From: CAYJLW01 sp964370965
Lineage (GTDB): Bacteria; Actinomycetota; Acidimicrobiia; UBA2766
DNA: 39,946 nucleotides
NCBI GenBank assembly: GCA_964370965.1
Contig: CAYJLW010000038.1
Span: 1-39,946, forward strand
Direction of reading: 5' to 3'
Positions 8,441 to 17,002 of the stretch are shown one piece after another. The notes under the pieces are model-generated. The model was not told where the DNA came from and searched no databases. It saw only the letters and a list, made by a program, of their open reading frames with translations. Both the position numbers and the translations under genes were made by a program. Numbering within the stretch: position 1 is the first letter of the stretch; each line of letters opens with the position of its first letter.

Positions 8441-8682
8441 CCGGTCCCCGCCGCTCCCCCCAGACCAAACCGGTCCCCGCCGCTCCCCCCAGACCAAACC
8501 GGTCCCCGCCGCTCCCCCCAGACCNNNNNNNNNNNNNNNNNNNNNNNNNNNNNNNNNNNNNNNNNNNNNNNNNNNNNNNNNNNNNNNNNNNNNNNNNNNN
8601 NNNNNNNNNNNNNNNNNNNNNNNNCCGGTCCCCGCCGCTCCCCCCAGACCAAACCGGTCCCCGCCGCTCCCCCCAGACCAAA
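8441..8682. repeat. 29-bp tandem repeat array interrupted by an assembly gap
   Basis: A 29-bp GC-rich unit (CCGGTCCCCG CCGCTCCCCC followed by CAGACCAAA) repeats head to tail at 8441-8469, 8470-8498 and 8499-8524 (cut by Ns), then at 8625-8653 and 8654-8682. The copies are identical with no spacers between them. The true copy number is unknown because the gap lies inside. The array sits between the 3' end of the saccharopine-dehydrogenase-like gene and the 5' end of hemN. It is a minisatellite-like array and not a CRISPR. Confidence 0.95.
8525..8624. other. Assembly gap (100 Ns)
   Basis: Exactly 100 N characters lie inside the 29-bp tandem array. This is a conventional placeholder length, so the real distance is unknown. 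Assembly very probably broke on the repeat. Confidence 0.99.
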
Positions 8683-8684
8683 CC

Positions 8685-8722
8685 GGGCGCGCCGCGCGTC
8701 GAATATGACGCGCAACGCGCCC
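8685..8722 (-). terminator. Strong GC hairpin downstream of the saccharopine-dehydrogenase-like gene
   Basis: Arms 8685-8700 and 8707-8722 pair perfectly except for a 2-nt internal loop: GGGCGCG-CC-GCGCGTC, loop GAATAT, GACGCGC-AA-CGCGCCC. It lies about 20 bp past the stop of the minus-strand gene ending at 8744. There is no U-tract, which is common for actinobacterial terminators. Confidence 0.65.
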
Positions 8723-8743
8723 AGAAACGTGGGAGGACGCCCC

Positions 8744-9973
8744 TCACAGGGGAAGGTCGATGGCCTCGGTCTCGCCGTCGGGGCCGGTGTGGACGACCCG
8801 CAGGGGTGGGGGGCCTCCGCCGGCCCCGAGACCGAAGTGCGGGATCACGCGCCCGGCGAGAGCGAGGAGGTCCCCAGGGTCGACGGCGGCCTCGGGCGGG
8901 AGGACACCGGGGCCGCCCACCTTGCCCGCCGCCATGAGCGCTGCCCCCATGGCCGCGGGGATGCCCGTGCCCTCCCCCGCTCCCGCCTCCGTGGAGGACA
9001 TCGAGAACACGTAGGTGTGGACGTCACCGTCCTTGCGTCCGGAGATCTCCACCTTCAGGCAGCCCTGCGGGCTGTTCATGCCGGCGTCGGCGAGGAGGCC
9101 GGGGCGTCGGGCGATGACGTGGGCGACGGCGACTTCGAGGGGGACGACCTCGCTCCCCTGCACGTCCAGCGGTTCCTCGGTGCACATCCCCACGCGGACC
9201 ATGTCCATGGTGAGGTCGAAGTACGTCAGGGGGAGGACGACGCCGAGGTTCGTGGCCCGGCGGAGGCCGGGTATGTGGCGCGGCAGCGTGATCGTCTCGG
9301 GGTGCGGGTACGGATAGACCGGGCAGGTCCCGACGTCGGGGAAGTCCGTCTCTCGCGCGAGAGCCGCCCCGCTGTCCTCGAGCATGCGCACGGTCGTGAA
9401 GGCGCCGTCGAGGAACATCGGGATGTCGCTCGTCATGGCGTGGATGCGGTGCTTCACGACGGCGGGACCTTCGCCGGGTTCCCCGCCGTGGACGTGCATG
9501 ACGTCGACGGCCTCGACGACGTCCAGAAGGCTGTCGGCGCACATGCGCACGAAGACGTTGGCGAGGCCGGGCGAGTTCCCCATCCCGATCAGCGCCGAAA
9601 CGCCCGCCGTCCGCGCCGCCTCGTGCATCCCGAGCATGGTCTCAGTGGCGTCGAGGTCGTCACAGACGTCGACGTAGGGCACGCCTGCTTCGATGACGGC
9701 GGCCAGAACGCCGGGGCCGAAGCGGTAGAAGGGTCCCACGCAGTTGAGCGCCACCGTGGCGCCGGCGACGACCTCGGACACGCTGTCGGGGGAGGCGGCG
9801 TCGAAGGCGGCGCCGCTGACCCCGGCGCGACCGGCGGCCTCCGCCACCGCCCGGGCGGCTTCCCCGTCCCTGTCCGCGACGACGATCTCGTCGATCTCCT
9901 CGAGGGCGGCCAGCGCCCGCACGGCGACCCCGCCCACACCTCCGCATCCTCCCAAGACGACGATTCGCGTCAC
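8744..9973 (-). CDS. Saccharopine dehydrogenase-family NAD(P)-binding oxidoreductase
   Basis: This 409-aa protein starts at GTG 9973 with GAGAAGGG upstream. The N-terminal Rossmann motif is IVVLGGCGGVGGVAVRAL, followed by the dinucleotide-binding region EIVVADRDGEAA. ALNCVGPFYRFGPGVLAAVI and GVPYVDVCDD are hallmark blocks of the saccharopine dehydrogenase-like/carboxynorspermidine reductase group. IGMGNSPGLANVF lies after them. The family acts on very different substrates (lysine, polyamine, lipid or sterol precursors). No partner gene fixes the substrate, so it is named only at family level. It is divergent from the NXR-like operon and shares a 253-bp intergenic region carrying a motif copy. 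A strong hairpin follows the stop. Confidence 0.88.
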   Translation of the reverse strand: MTRIVVLGGCGGVGGVAVRALAALEEIDEIVVADRDGEAARAVAEAAGRAGVSGAAFDAASPDSVSEVVAGATVALNCVGPFYRFGPGVLAAVIEAGVPYVDVCDDLDATETMLGMHEAARTAGVSALIGMGNSPGLANVFVRMCADSLLDVVEAVDVMHVHGGEPGEGPAVVKHRIHAMTSDIPMFLDGAFTTVRMLEDSGAALARETDFPDVGTCPVYPYPHPETITLPRHIPGLRRATNLGVVLPLTYFDLTMDMVRVGMCTEEPLDVQGSEVVPLEVAVAHVIARRPGLLADAGMNSPQGCLKVEISGRKDGDVHTYVFSMSSTEAGAGEGTGIPAAMGAALMAAGKVGGPGVLPPEAAVDPGDLLALAGRVIPHFGLGAGGGPPPLRVVHTGPDGETEAIDLPL

Positions 9974-10103
9974 GCGCCCTTCTCCCTTCGTGATGCCCGA
10001 TGCCGGCCGCCGAGGCTACCCGGCCCCCTCGGGCGTCGGCCCGCCCGCCGATCCGCCGTCGCTGGATTTGTCATTTCGGCCGGTTCCGGTCCAGTCTCAT
10101 CCC

Positions 10104-10116
10104 TAGCTACGATTAC
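10104..10116. promoter_or_regulatory. TAGCTA/GATTAC motif upstream of the NXR-like operon
   Basis: TAGCTACGATTAC lies 111 bp before the alpha-subunit start in the 253-bp divergent intergenic region. It resembles TAGCTAGGATAAC at 37734 and the sites at 5767 and 29302. TACGAT could serve as a -10 element for the plus-strand operon. Apart from this motif and an AGGAGG RBS at 10214-10219, nothing else is visible in this gap. Confidence 0.5.
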
Positions 10117-10226
10117 CAGCAATTGAACCCCGGACGGGCGTTGCAGCCGGGGCTGCCGGAACGGTTCGGCTCGGACGGCCGCACCCTCTCCCCCCGGCGT
10201 GCTGGACTACAGCAGGAGGCCAGGTA

Positions 10227-13200
10227 ATGCCCGGACGGATGGACCGCCGGAGCTTCCTCAAGCTCACCGGCGCCGCAGGTCTCGCCGCCGCCGCCGTTCA
10301 AGTCGAGTCCGGCCTCGGACTCACGTTCCTGCAGGGCGCCGAAGGCGTGGCGAACCCCCTCCTCGCCTACCCGAACCGCGACTGGGAGAAGCTCTACCGG
10401 GACCAGTACCACTACGACTCCTCCTTCACGTACGTCTGCGCCCCGAACGACACGCACATGTGCCGGTTCCGGGCCTTCGTGCGCAACGGCATCGTCGTCC
10501 GCCAGGAACAGAACTACGACGGCGGCATGTACGGCGACCCGCAGGGCAACCACTCGACGGTGGCCTGGAACCCCCGGGGCTGCCTGAAGGGCTACACGCT
10601 CCACCGGCGCGTCTACGGCCCCTACCGCGCCAAGCACCCGATGGTCCGCAAGGGCTGGAAGCAGTGGGCAGACGACGGCTTCCCGTCCCTCTCCGACGAC
10701 GCCGGCCGCCGCAGCGAGTACAAGTTCGACGACCGCGGCGACGACGACTTCGTCCGGGTGAGTTGGAACGAAGCCGTGCGCTACGTCGCCAAAGGGCTCG
10801 AGGCCGTGGCGAAGACCTACAGCGGCAAGGAGGGTCGGCGCCGCCTCGTCGAAGAGGACAAGTACCCCAAGGAGATGCTGCACTTCTGGGAGGAGTCGGG
10901 CGTTCGCACGATCAAGATCGGCTCCTCGCTGCCGCCCCACGGGGTGGTCGGCAAATTCGGCCCCTTCCGCTTCTCGAACACCCTTGCTCTTCTCGACGCC
11001 AAGGTGCGCAAGGTCGGCCCCGAGAAGGCCCTCGGGGCGCGGGGCTGGTGCGAGTACACCTGGCGTGGCGACCAGGCCCCCGGCTTCCCCTTCGTCCACG
11101 GCCTGCAGACCACCGACGTCGACTTCAACGACCTGCGGAACTCCCGGCTCCTGGTCATGATCGGGAAGAACCTGATCGAGAACAAGATGTCGGACAACCA
11201 CTTCCTCAACGAGCTCATGGAGCGCGACGGCAAGATCGTCACGATCAGCCCCGAGTACTCCCCCCCCTCGACGAAGTCCGACTACTGGATCCCGGTGCGC
11301 CCGGGTCTCTCCGACACCGCCGTCGTGCTCGCCGTCGCCAAGGGGATCATCGACCGCAACCTCTACGACGTCGCCTTCGTGAAGCAGTTCACCGACATGC
11401 CGCTGCTCGTACGCCTCGACACGCTCGAACTGGTGCGGGCCGACGAGGTCTTCCCCGGCTACGAGAACAGTCTCGACCCCAACGGACCCAGCTTCAAGCA
11501 GCAGGGCCTCCTGCCCGAGCAGTACGAGAAGCTCGGCGACCGTGTCCTCCTCGACCAGAGCGGCCAACCCCGCGCCGTGAACCGCGAAGTGGTCGGGGCC
11601 AAGCTCGTGGCCACCGGCGTCGACCCCACCCTGGAGTACAAAGGCAAGCTGAAGCTCGCGAACGGCAAGGACGTCGAGGTCGCCACGGTGTTCACCATGT
11701 ACCGGGAACACCTGAAGGACTACGACGTCGACACGGCCTGCGAGATCAGCGGTGCCCCCAAGGATCTCGTCGAGCGACTCACCGTGGACCTCGCCACGAT
11801 CAAGCCCGCCGCCATCCACATCGGCGAGGGCGTGAACCACTACTTCCACGCCACGCTCCACAACCGGGCGACGTTCCTCGTGCAGATGCTCACGGGCAAC
11901 ATCGGGAAGTTCGGTACCGGGGTGAGCACCTGGGCGGGCAACTACAAGGGGGCCATCTGGCAAGCGGCGCCGTGGTTCGGCCCGGGTGTGGGCGGCTACG
12001 TGAACGAGAACCCGTTCGAGCCCGTGATGGACCCGAAGGCGACGTACACGAAGGACACGACGGTCCAGTACAAGGAGGACGAGGAGGTCGGCTACTGGGG
12101 CTTCGGCGACCGGCCCCTCATCGTCGACACCCCGAAGGCGGGCCGCAAGGTCTTCACGGGCAAGACCCACCTGCCCTGCCCCACGAAGGTGATCTGGTAC
12201 AACAACGCCAACCTCATCAACCAGGCGAAGTGGGCCTACGAGCTCGTCAGGAACGTGAACCCCAAGGTCGACATGATCGTCGACCAGCAGATGGAATGGA
12301 CGGGTTCCGCGGAGTTCGCCGACATCCATCTGCCCGTGAACAGTTGGCTCGAGCTGCAGACCTACGAGATGGGGGGTTCGTGTTCGAACCCCTTCCTGCA
12401 GATCTGGAAGGGCGGCATCAAGCCCCTTCACGACACCAAGGACGACGTCGCGATCTGGGCCGAGGTCGGCCGGGCCCTGGCCAAGGAGGTCCACGAGCCC
12501 CGTCTCGCCGACATGTGGGAGTTCGCCGAGACGCCCGAGATCTACATCGACCGGGTCCTGAAGGCGTGCTGGACGACCGAGGGCTACACCACCGAGGACG
12601 TCGTGGCGGGCAAGTACGGCGTTCCCGGCGGAGCCCTGTTCCAGTACCGCTCCTACCCCCGGGTGCCGTTCAAGGAGCAGGTCGAGGAGAGCCTCCCCTT
12701 CTACACCGACACTGGCCGCATGAACGCCTACTGCGACCTGCCCGAGGCGATCGAGTACGGCGAGAACCTCATCGTGCACCGCGAGACCGTGGAGGCGACG
12801 CCGTACCTGCCCAACGTGATCGTCTCCTCGAGCCCGTACCTGCGTCCGAAGGACTACGGCATCCCCCTTGACGACGTCGATCCGGACAGGCGGGCCGTGC
12901 GCAACGTCAAGATGCCCTGGTCCAAGGTGAAGAAGACGAAGAACCCGCTGTGGACCAAGGGCTACAAGCACTACTGCCTCACCCCGAAGTCCCGCCACAG
13001 CACCCACTCTTCCTGGGCGGTCACAGACTGGAACTGGATCTGGAACTCGGACTTCTCCGACCCCTACCGCGAGGACAAGCGCCTCCCGGGCGTGGGCGAC
13101 GTCCAGCTCCACATGAACCCGGACGACGCCAGGGACCTCGACGTCGACAACGGCGACTACGTCTGGGTGGACGCCAACCCCGCCGACCGTCCCTACATCG

Positions 13201-13688
13201 GCTGGACGGAAGACGACGACTTCTACGAGGTCGCGCGGCTCATGGTGCGCGCCACCTACAACCCGGCCTACCCCCGGGGTGTGACGATGCTGAAGCACGC
13301 CTATTACATGTCGACCCCGCGCACGGTCGCCGGCCAGAAGGAGCGCCGCGACGGCCGCGCCCTGGCCGCCGGGACCGGCTACCAGTCCAGCTTCCGGCGG
13401 GGGAGCCAGCAGAGCATCACGCGGGGTTGGGCGCCCCCCATGCACCAGACCGACACGTTGTTCCACAAGAAGCTCGGGACGATGGGCTACGTGTTCGGGT
13501 ACCAGGAGGACAACCACGCCATCAACACGATCCCGAAGGAGACGCTGGTGCGCATCACGAAGGCCGAACCGGGCGGCCTCGACGGCGCGGCCTGGGCGCC
13601 GGGGCGCAGCGGCATGGCCCCGGGGGACGAGAACGGCGAGATGCGCGACTACATCGCCGGCAAGTTCATCGTCATGAAGGGGATCTGA
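10227..13688 (+). CDS. NXR/NAR-like molybdopterin oxidoreductase, catalytic alpha subunit (Tat-exported)
   Basis: This 1153-aa protein has length and sequence texture close to nitrite oxidoreductase NxrA and related periplasmic nitrate reductase-like enzymes. The N-terminus has a twin-arginine signal, MDRRSFLKLTGAAGLAAAA, so it should be exported folded. The FS0 region is YVCAPNDTHMCRFRAFVRNG (Cys71, Asp75, His77, Cys79) with Cys119 in NPRGCLKG, an Asp/His-containing pattern unlike NarG. TWRGDQAPGFPFVHG contains the expected Asp Mo-ligand, and IGKNLIENKM and QQMEWTGSAEFADI are further family blocks. The ATG at 10227 follows AGGAGG at 10214-10219. It heads an operon with beta, chaperone and gamma. 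The direction, nitrite oxidation or nitrate reduction, cannot be read from sequence. Confidence 0.9.
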   Translation: MPGRMDRRSFLKLTGAAGLAAAAVQVESGLGLTFLQGAEGVANPLLAYPNRDWEKLYRDQYHYDSSFTYVCAPNDTHMCRFRAFVRNGIVVRQEQNYDGGMYGDPQGNHSTVAWNPRGCLKGYTLHRRVYGPYRAKHPMVRKGWKQWADDGFPSLSDDAGRRSEYKFDDRGDDDFVRVSWNEAVRYVAKGLEAVAKTYSGKEGRRRLVEEDKYPKEMLHFWEESGVRTIKIGSSLPPHGVVGKFGPFRFSNTLALLDAKVRKVGPEKALGARGWCEYTWRGDQAPGFPFVHGLQTTDVDFNDLRNSRLLVMIGKNLIENKMSDNHFLNELMERDGKIVTISPEYSPPSTKSDYWIPVRPGLSDTAVVLAVAKGIIDRNLYDVAFVKQFTDMPLLVRLDTLELVRADEVFPGYENSLDPNGPSFKQQGLLPEQYEKLGDRVLLDQSGQPRAVNREVVGAKLVATGVDPTLEYKGKLKLANGKDVEVATVFTMYREHLKDYDVDTACEISGAPKDLVERLTVDLATIKPAAIHIGEGVNHYFHATLHNRATFLVQMLTGNIGKFGTGVSTWAGNYKGAIWQAAPWFGPGVGGYVNENPFEPVMDPKATYTKDTTVQYKEDEEVGYWGFGDRPLIVDTPKAGRKVFTGKTHLPCPTKVIWYNNANLINQAKWAYELVRNVNPKVDMIVDQQMEWTGSAEFADIHLPVNSWLELQTYEMGGSCSNPFLQIWKGGIKPLHDTKDDVAIWAEVGRALAKEVHEPRLADMWEFAETPEIYIDRVLKACWTTEGYTTEDVVAGKYGVPGGALFQYRSYPRVPFKEQVEESLPFYTDTGRMNAYCDLPEAIEYGENLIVHRETVEATPYLPNVIVSSSPYLRPKDYGIPLDDVDPDRRAVRNVKMPWSKVKKTKNPLWTKGYKHYCLTPKSRHSTHSSWAVTDWNWIWNSDFSDPYREDKRLPGVGDVQLHMNPDDARDLDVDNGDYVWVDANPADRPYIGWTEDDDFYEVARLMVRATYNPAYPRGVTMLKHAYYMSTPRTVAGQKERRDGRALAAGTGYQSSFRRGSQQSITRGWAPPMHQTDTLFHKKLGTMGYVFGYQEDNHAINTIPKETLVRITKAEPGGLDGAAWAPGRSGMAPGDENGEMRDYIAGKFIVMKGI

Positions 13689-13960
13689 TGGCCCAGTCCA
13701 AGCAGGAGTTCGCGGCCGACGACCCCTTCGAGCTGGTCGGCTGCACCTACGACGTGGAGGCCGGCACCGACCCCGACCTGGAGATGGCCCGCTGCTTCGT
13801 CGAGGAGTACGCCTTGATGGGGTTCCCGGCGCAACGCATTCGGGCCCTGTTCGAGGCGGAGTTCTTCGCCGGGACCCACGACATCCTGTCTCGCCGGGGT
13901 CCGGAGTTCGTTGACCGCATCCTCGCCGACGTGTTCGGCGCGCCCGTGCAAGGAGTCTGA
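13688..13960 (+). CDS. Small protein between the NXR-like alpha and beta genes
   Basis: This 90-aa acidic protein starts at ATG 13688, sharing one base with the alpha-subunit stop (TGATG), so it is translationally coupled. It has no signal peptide and no membrane span. Visible segments are PFELVGCTYDVEAGTDPDLE, ARCFVEEYALMGFPAQRIRA and PEFVDRILADVFG, which look helical. Only two Cys are present (C19 and C36), too few for a cluster. I do not recognise the family. The position suggests an assembly or maturation role specific to this complex. The gene ends 2 bp before the beta-subunit start. Confidence 0.8.
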   Translation: MAQSKQEFAADDPFELVGCTYDVEAGTDPDLEMARCFVEEYALMGFPAQRIRALFEAEFFAGTHDILSRRGPEFVDRILADVFGAPVQGV

Positions 13961-13962
13961 CG

Positions 13963-15195
13963 ATGCCGGACGTCTACAACTGGCACCTCGGCCGAAACAT
14001 GTCCTACCGCTTCGACGGCGGCGACCGCGAGCGGCAGTTCGCCGCCGTCTTCAACACCAACCGCTGCATCGCCTGCCAGACCTGCTCCATGGCCTGCAAG
14101 TCGACCTGGACGCACTCCCCCGGCCAGGAACTCATGTGGTGGAACAACGTGGAGTCGAAGCCCTTCGGGGGCTACCCCCGCAACTGGGACACGAAGACGC
14201 TCTCCCTCGTCGACGAGAAGAACCCCGGCGCCCAGGTGTGGGACGCCGCCCAGCCCCGCACGGCGAAGGCGCCCTACGGTCGCTTCGACGGCAAGACGAT
14301 CTTCGAGCTCGCCGACGGCAAGGAGGAGCAGGCGGTCGGCTACATCCCGGACATGGCCGACTGGAAGGCCCCGAACATCTACGAGGACCACGCCACGAAG
14401 TTCTCCAAGGAGGGCGTGTCCCTGCCGGTACACAAGGGCTGGTTCTTCTACCTGCAGCGGATCTGCAACCACTGCACGTACCCGGCGTGCCTGGCGGCCT
14501 GCCCCCGCAACGCGATCTACAAGCGGCCCGAGGACGGCATCGTCCTCATCGACCAGGAACGTTGTCGCGGCTACCGCAAGTGCGTCGAGGCCTGCCCGTA
14601 CAAGAAGTCGATGTACAGGCCCACCACGCGCACGTCGGAGAAGTGCATCGCCTGCTATCCCCGGATCGAGGGTGAGGACCCCCTCACGGAGGGGCTCCCG
14701 ATGGAGACCCGCTGCATGACGGCGTGCGTGGGCAAGATCCGCCTCCAGGGTCTCGTGCAGGTCGAGGCCGACGGCACCTGGACGAACGACCCGACGCACC
14801 CCCTCTACTACATGGTGCACGAGGAGCAGGTGGCGCTCCCCCTCTACCCGCAGTTTGGGACGCAGCCGAACGTGTACTACATCCCACCCCGGTGGGTGCC
14901 CCGGGAGTACCTGCACCAGATGTTCGGCCCCGGCGTCGACGGGGCGATCGAGCGCTACACGAACCCGTCCCGCAAGCTGCTCGCCGTCCTGCAACTCTTC
15001 CGCATCACCCAGAAGATCATCTTCTCCTTCGAGGTCATCCCGGGCCCGAAGGTCGCGGAGCTGAACCTCCACGGCGTCACCAAGGAGATCTTCAACGACA
15101 CCGCCGTGGGCTACGACTCCCAGGGCAGGGAGATCGTGCGGGTGACGGTCGAGGAGCCGCGCATCGAACGCCCCGACAAGCTGAACTCGATCTGA
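13963..15195 (+). CDS. NxrB-like iron-sulfur beta subunit (NarH family)
   Basis: This 410-aa protein should carry four Fe-S clusters passing electrons from the Mo site to the gamma heme. The start PDVYNWHLGRNM, WWNNVESKPFGGYPRNWD and the C-terminal IPPRWVPREYLHQMFGPGVD match my recollection of Nitrospira/anammox NxrB far better than NarH. Cys groups are 35/38/41/45 (CIACQTCSMACK), 168/171/176/180 (CNHCTYPACLAACP), 201/207/211 with 228/231, and 251/255. In Nitrospira NxrB, as I recall it, the fourth residue of the first motif is Asp; here it is Cys45. There is no signal peptide, so the protein would be co-exported with the Tat alpha subunit. It sits 2 bp after the small gene. Confidence 0.93.
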   Translation: MPDVYNWHLGRNMSYRFDGGDRERQFAAVFNTNRCIACQTCSMACKSTWTHSPGQELMWWNNVESKPFGGYPRNWDTKTLSLVDEKNPGAQVWDAAQPRTAKAPYGRFDGKTIFELADGKEEQAVGYIPDMADWKAPNIYEDHATKFSKEGVSLPVHKGWFFYLQRICNHCTYPACLAACPRNAIYKRPEDGIVLIDQERCRGYRKCVEACPYKKSMYRPTTRTSEKCIACYPRIEGEDPLTEGLPMETRCMTACVGKIRLQGLVQVEADGTWTNDPTHPLYYMVHEEQVALPLYPQFGTQPNVYYIPPRWVPREYLHQMFGPGVDGAIERYTNPSRKLLAVLQLFRITQKIIFSFEVIPGPKVAELNLHGVTKEIFNDTAVGYDSQGREIVRVTVEEPRIERPDKLNSI

Positions 15196-15197
15196 CG

Positions 15198-15980
15198 ATG
15201 GAGACCGCCGTGACCACACCACCCACGGACGACGAACGCTGGAGCGTCGCCGCCGCCAGGGGCGCGCTCTACGAGTTCTGTGTCCGGGGCCTCGCGTTCC
15301 CCTCGGCCGACCACGAGGCGGCGATCCGGAGACGGCTCGTGCCGCTGCTGCGCAGCGTGGAGCCCGCCGACGACGAGCTCGCCCGGCGACTCGGCGTGGC
15401 ACTCGATCTCGCCGAAGCCACCGCCTGGGACGAGCTCGGCGAAGCTCACTCCCACCTCTTCACGGCCGTGGAGTCACAGGACTGCCCCCCCTACGAGACG
15501 TCCTACAGCACACGGGACGTCTTCCGCCAGACCGACGTCATGGCCGACGTCGCGGGCTTCTACCGCGCCCACGGCGTCGAGGTCGGCGGTGTCGAGAGGG
15601 AACGACCCGACCACGTCGCCGCCGAGCTCGACTTCATGTCGTTCATGGCCCGCAAGGAGGCCTTCGCCCTTGCCCACCTCGGCGCGGACGAGGTCGCGGA
15701 GTGCGCACGCACCCAGGACCTCTTCCTCACGGACCATCTGGGGTGCTGGGCGCCGTCCTTCGGGAGCCGGGCGGCGGCCGTGGCCGAACACCCGTTCCAC
15801 GCCGCCGTGGGAGCGCTCGTGCACCACTGGGTTCTCGCCGACATGGCAGCGCGGGGGGTCGAGCCCGCCGAGGTTCTCGACGACCCGCTTCCGCCACCTG
15901 AACCCGACGACGGCGAGTGCGGTCCCACCGGGGGGCCATGTCCGGTGCCGGCGGCAACGACCATCGAGGGGAAGGAGTGA
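15198..15980 (+). CDS. TorD/NarJ-type molybdoenzyme assembly chaperone
   Basis: This 260-aa protein matches the TorD/DmsD/NarJ superfamily. Diagnostic blocks are the N-terminal helix ARGALYEFCVRGLAFPSADH, then DCPPYETSYSTRDVF, and ELDFMSFMARKEAFAL, which carries the conserved Glu-x-Asp-Phe. The family binds the signal peptide and apo-form of the catalytic subunit and checks Mo-cofactor insertion (family knowledge). The ATG at 15198 lies 2 bp after the beta stop. The C-terminal tail is low complexity, with PPPEPDDGECGPTGG, and is not conserved in the family. Its placement inside the operon indicates service to the alpha subunit encoded at 10227. Confidence 0.9.
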   Translation: METAVTTPPTDDERWSVAAARGALYEFCVRGLAFPSADHEAAIRRRLVPLLRSVEPADDELARRLGVALDLAEATAWDELGEAHSHLFTAVESQDCPPYETSYSTRDVFRQTDVMADVAGFYRAHGVEVGGVERERPDHVAAELDFMSFMARKEAFALAHLGADEVAECARTQDLFLTDHLGCWAPSFGSRAAAVAEHPFHAAVGALVHHWVLADMAARGVEPAEVLDDPLPPPEPDDGECGPTGGPCPVPAATTIEGKE

Positions 15981-15982
15981 CG

Positions 15983-17002
15983 ATGACGGAAACGGTGACC
16001 AGGCCGCCCGCCCGGCGCCGCTTGGCGATGCTGGCCGCGGTCGTGCTGCTGCTCCTCGCCGCCCAGGCCCTCCCCCTGGAGGCCGGCCTTCCGGCCGTGT
16101 CCCAGTCGAGCACTGTGACGGCGTTGCGGGCGACGGGAGATCCGGGCCTCGACCCGTGGAGCGGTATGTGGGGTCGGGTCGCGGGCGTCGAAGTGCCCCT
16201 CACAGCCCAGAAGGTCACCTACCCACAGGGGGGCGGCGGCCTGGAGCCCCCGGTCGCTGTGGTCCGCGCCGTGCACTTCAAGGACCGGATCTTCGTGCGC
16301 ATGGAGTGGGACGACACCACGAAGGACGACTCCACGGTCCGCCCCCAGGACTTCGCCGACGGTGCCGCCATCGAATTCCCGGGAGAGGCGGCGGCCACGG
16401 TCCCCTACTACTGCATGGGCCAGGCGGACTCGGGTGTGAACATCTGGCAGTGGCGGGCCGACAGCCAGGCGGGCTTCCCCACCTACCCGAAGCAGGTGTT
16501 CCCCAACGCCTACGTCGACGTGTGGCAGAAGGGCAACGACCACTACTACACGGCCCGCGACGCCGGGAACCCCTATGCCGTGCGCACGAAGGACCCCGTG
16601 CAGAACCTCGTCGCCCTGGGCTTCGGCACCCTCGGGCCCGCGAAACGCCAGCCCGTCACGGGCCGGGGCGTCTACAACGACGCCAAGGAACGCTGGGCGG
16701 TCGTCTTCACCCGCTCGTTCGCGTCCCCCGGCAAAGGCCAGCCCGGCTTCACGGCGGACGCGGCGACCGACGTCGCCCTCGCCGCCTGGAACGGCGCCAA
16801 CGGCGACCGCAACGGGCAGAAGACGATCTCGCAGTTCATGAAGCTGGAGTTCTCCGAGAGCAGGGTCCCCGCCTCGCACCTCGGTCTCGTCATCGGCCTC
16901 CTGGTGCTCGTCACCGTGGTCGCGGTGGCGATCGTGATCGCCCTCAGCCGGATGAGCGCCCACGTCACAGGAGACGCCGGCTCCGGAGAAACCGCGGCGT
17001 GA
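15983..17002 (+). CDS. NxrC/EbdC-like heme-b gamma subunit with C-terminal anchor
   Basis: This 339-aa protein has an N-terminal signal sequence (RRRLAMLAAVVLLLLAAQAL), a beta-sandwich heme-b domain of the ethylbenzene dehydrogenase gamma family and a C-terminal membrane helix (about 302-322, LGLVIGLLVLVTVVAVAIVI). The expected axial ligands are present: Met145 in YYCMGQADSGVNIWQW and Lys280 in GDRNGQKTISQ. They correspond to the Met/Lys pair described for EbdC (established knowledge, placement by eye). The anchor would tether the complex to the outer face of the membrane. The ATG at 15983 has GGGGAAGGAG upstream. The gene overlaps the next one through GTGA. Confidence 0.88.
   Translation: MTETVTRPPARRRLAMLAAVVLLLLAAQALPLEAGLPAVSQSSTVTALRATGDPGLDPWSGMWGRVAGVEVPLTAQKVTYPQGGGGLEPPVAVVRAVHFKDRIFVRMEWDDTTKDDSTVRPQDFADGAAIEFPGEAAATVPYYCMGQADSGVNIWQWRADSQAGFPTYPKQVFPNAYVDVWQKGNDHYYTARDAGNPYAVRTKDPVQNLVALGFGTLGPAKRQPVTGRGVYNDAKERWAVVFTRSFASPGKGQPGFTADAATDVALAAWNGANGDRNGQKTISQFMKLEFSESRVPASHLGLVIGLLVLVTVVAVAIVIALSRMSAHVTGDAGSGETAA

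Noticed and set aside
8441..8682. CRISPR array
   Set aside because: The 29-bp unit length looks CRISPR-like, but copies are directly adjacent with no unique spacers and no cas genes are present.
10113..13517. Very long minus-strand open frame opposite the NXR-like alpha gene
   Set aside because: It is a shadow frame of a GC-rich gene. Its translation has no domain motifs and is Val/Arg/His-biased, while the plus strand encodes a clear molybdoenzyme.
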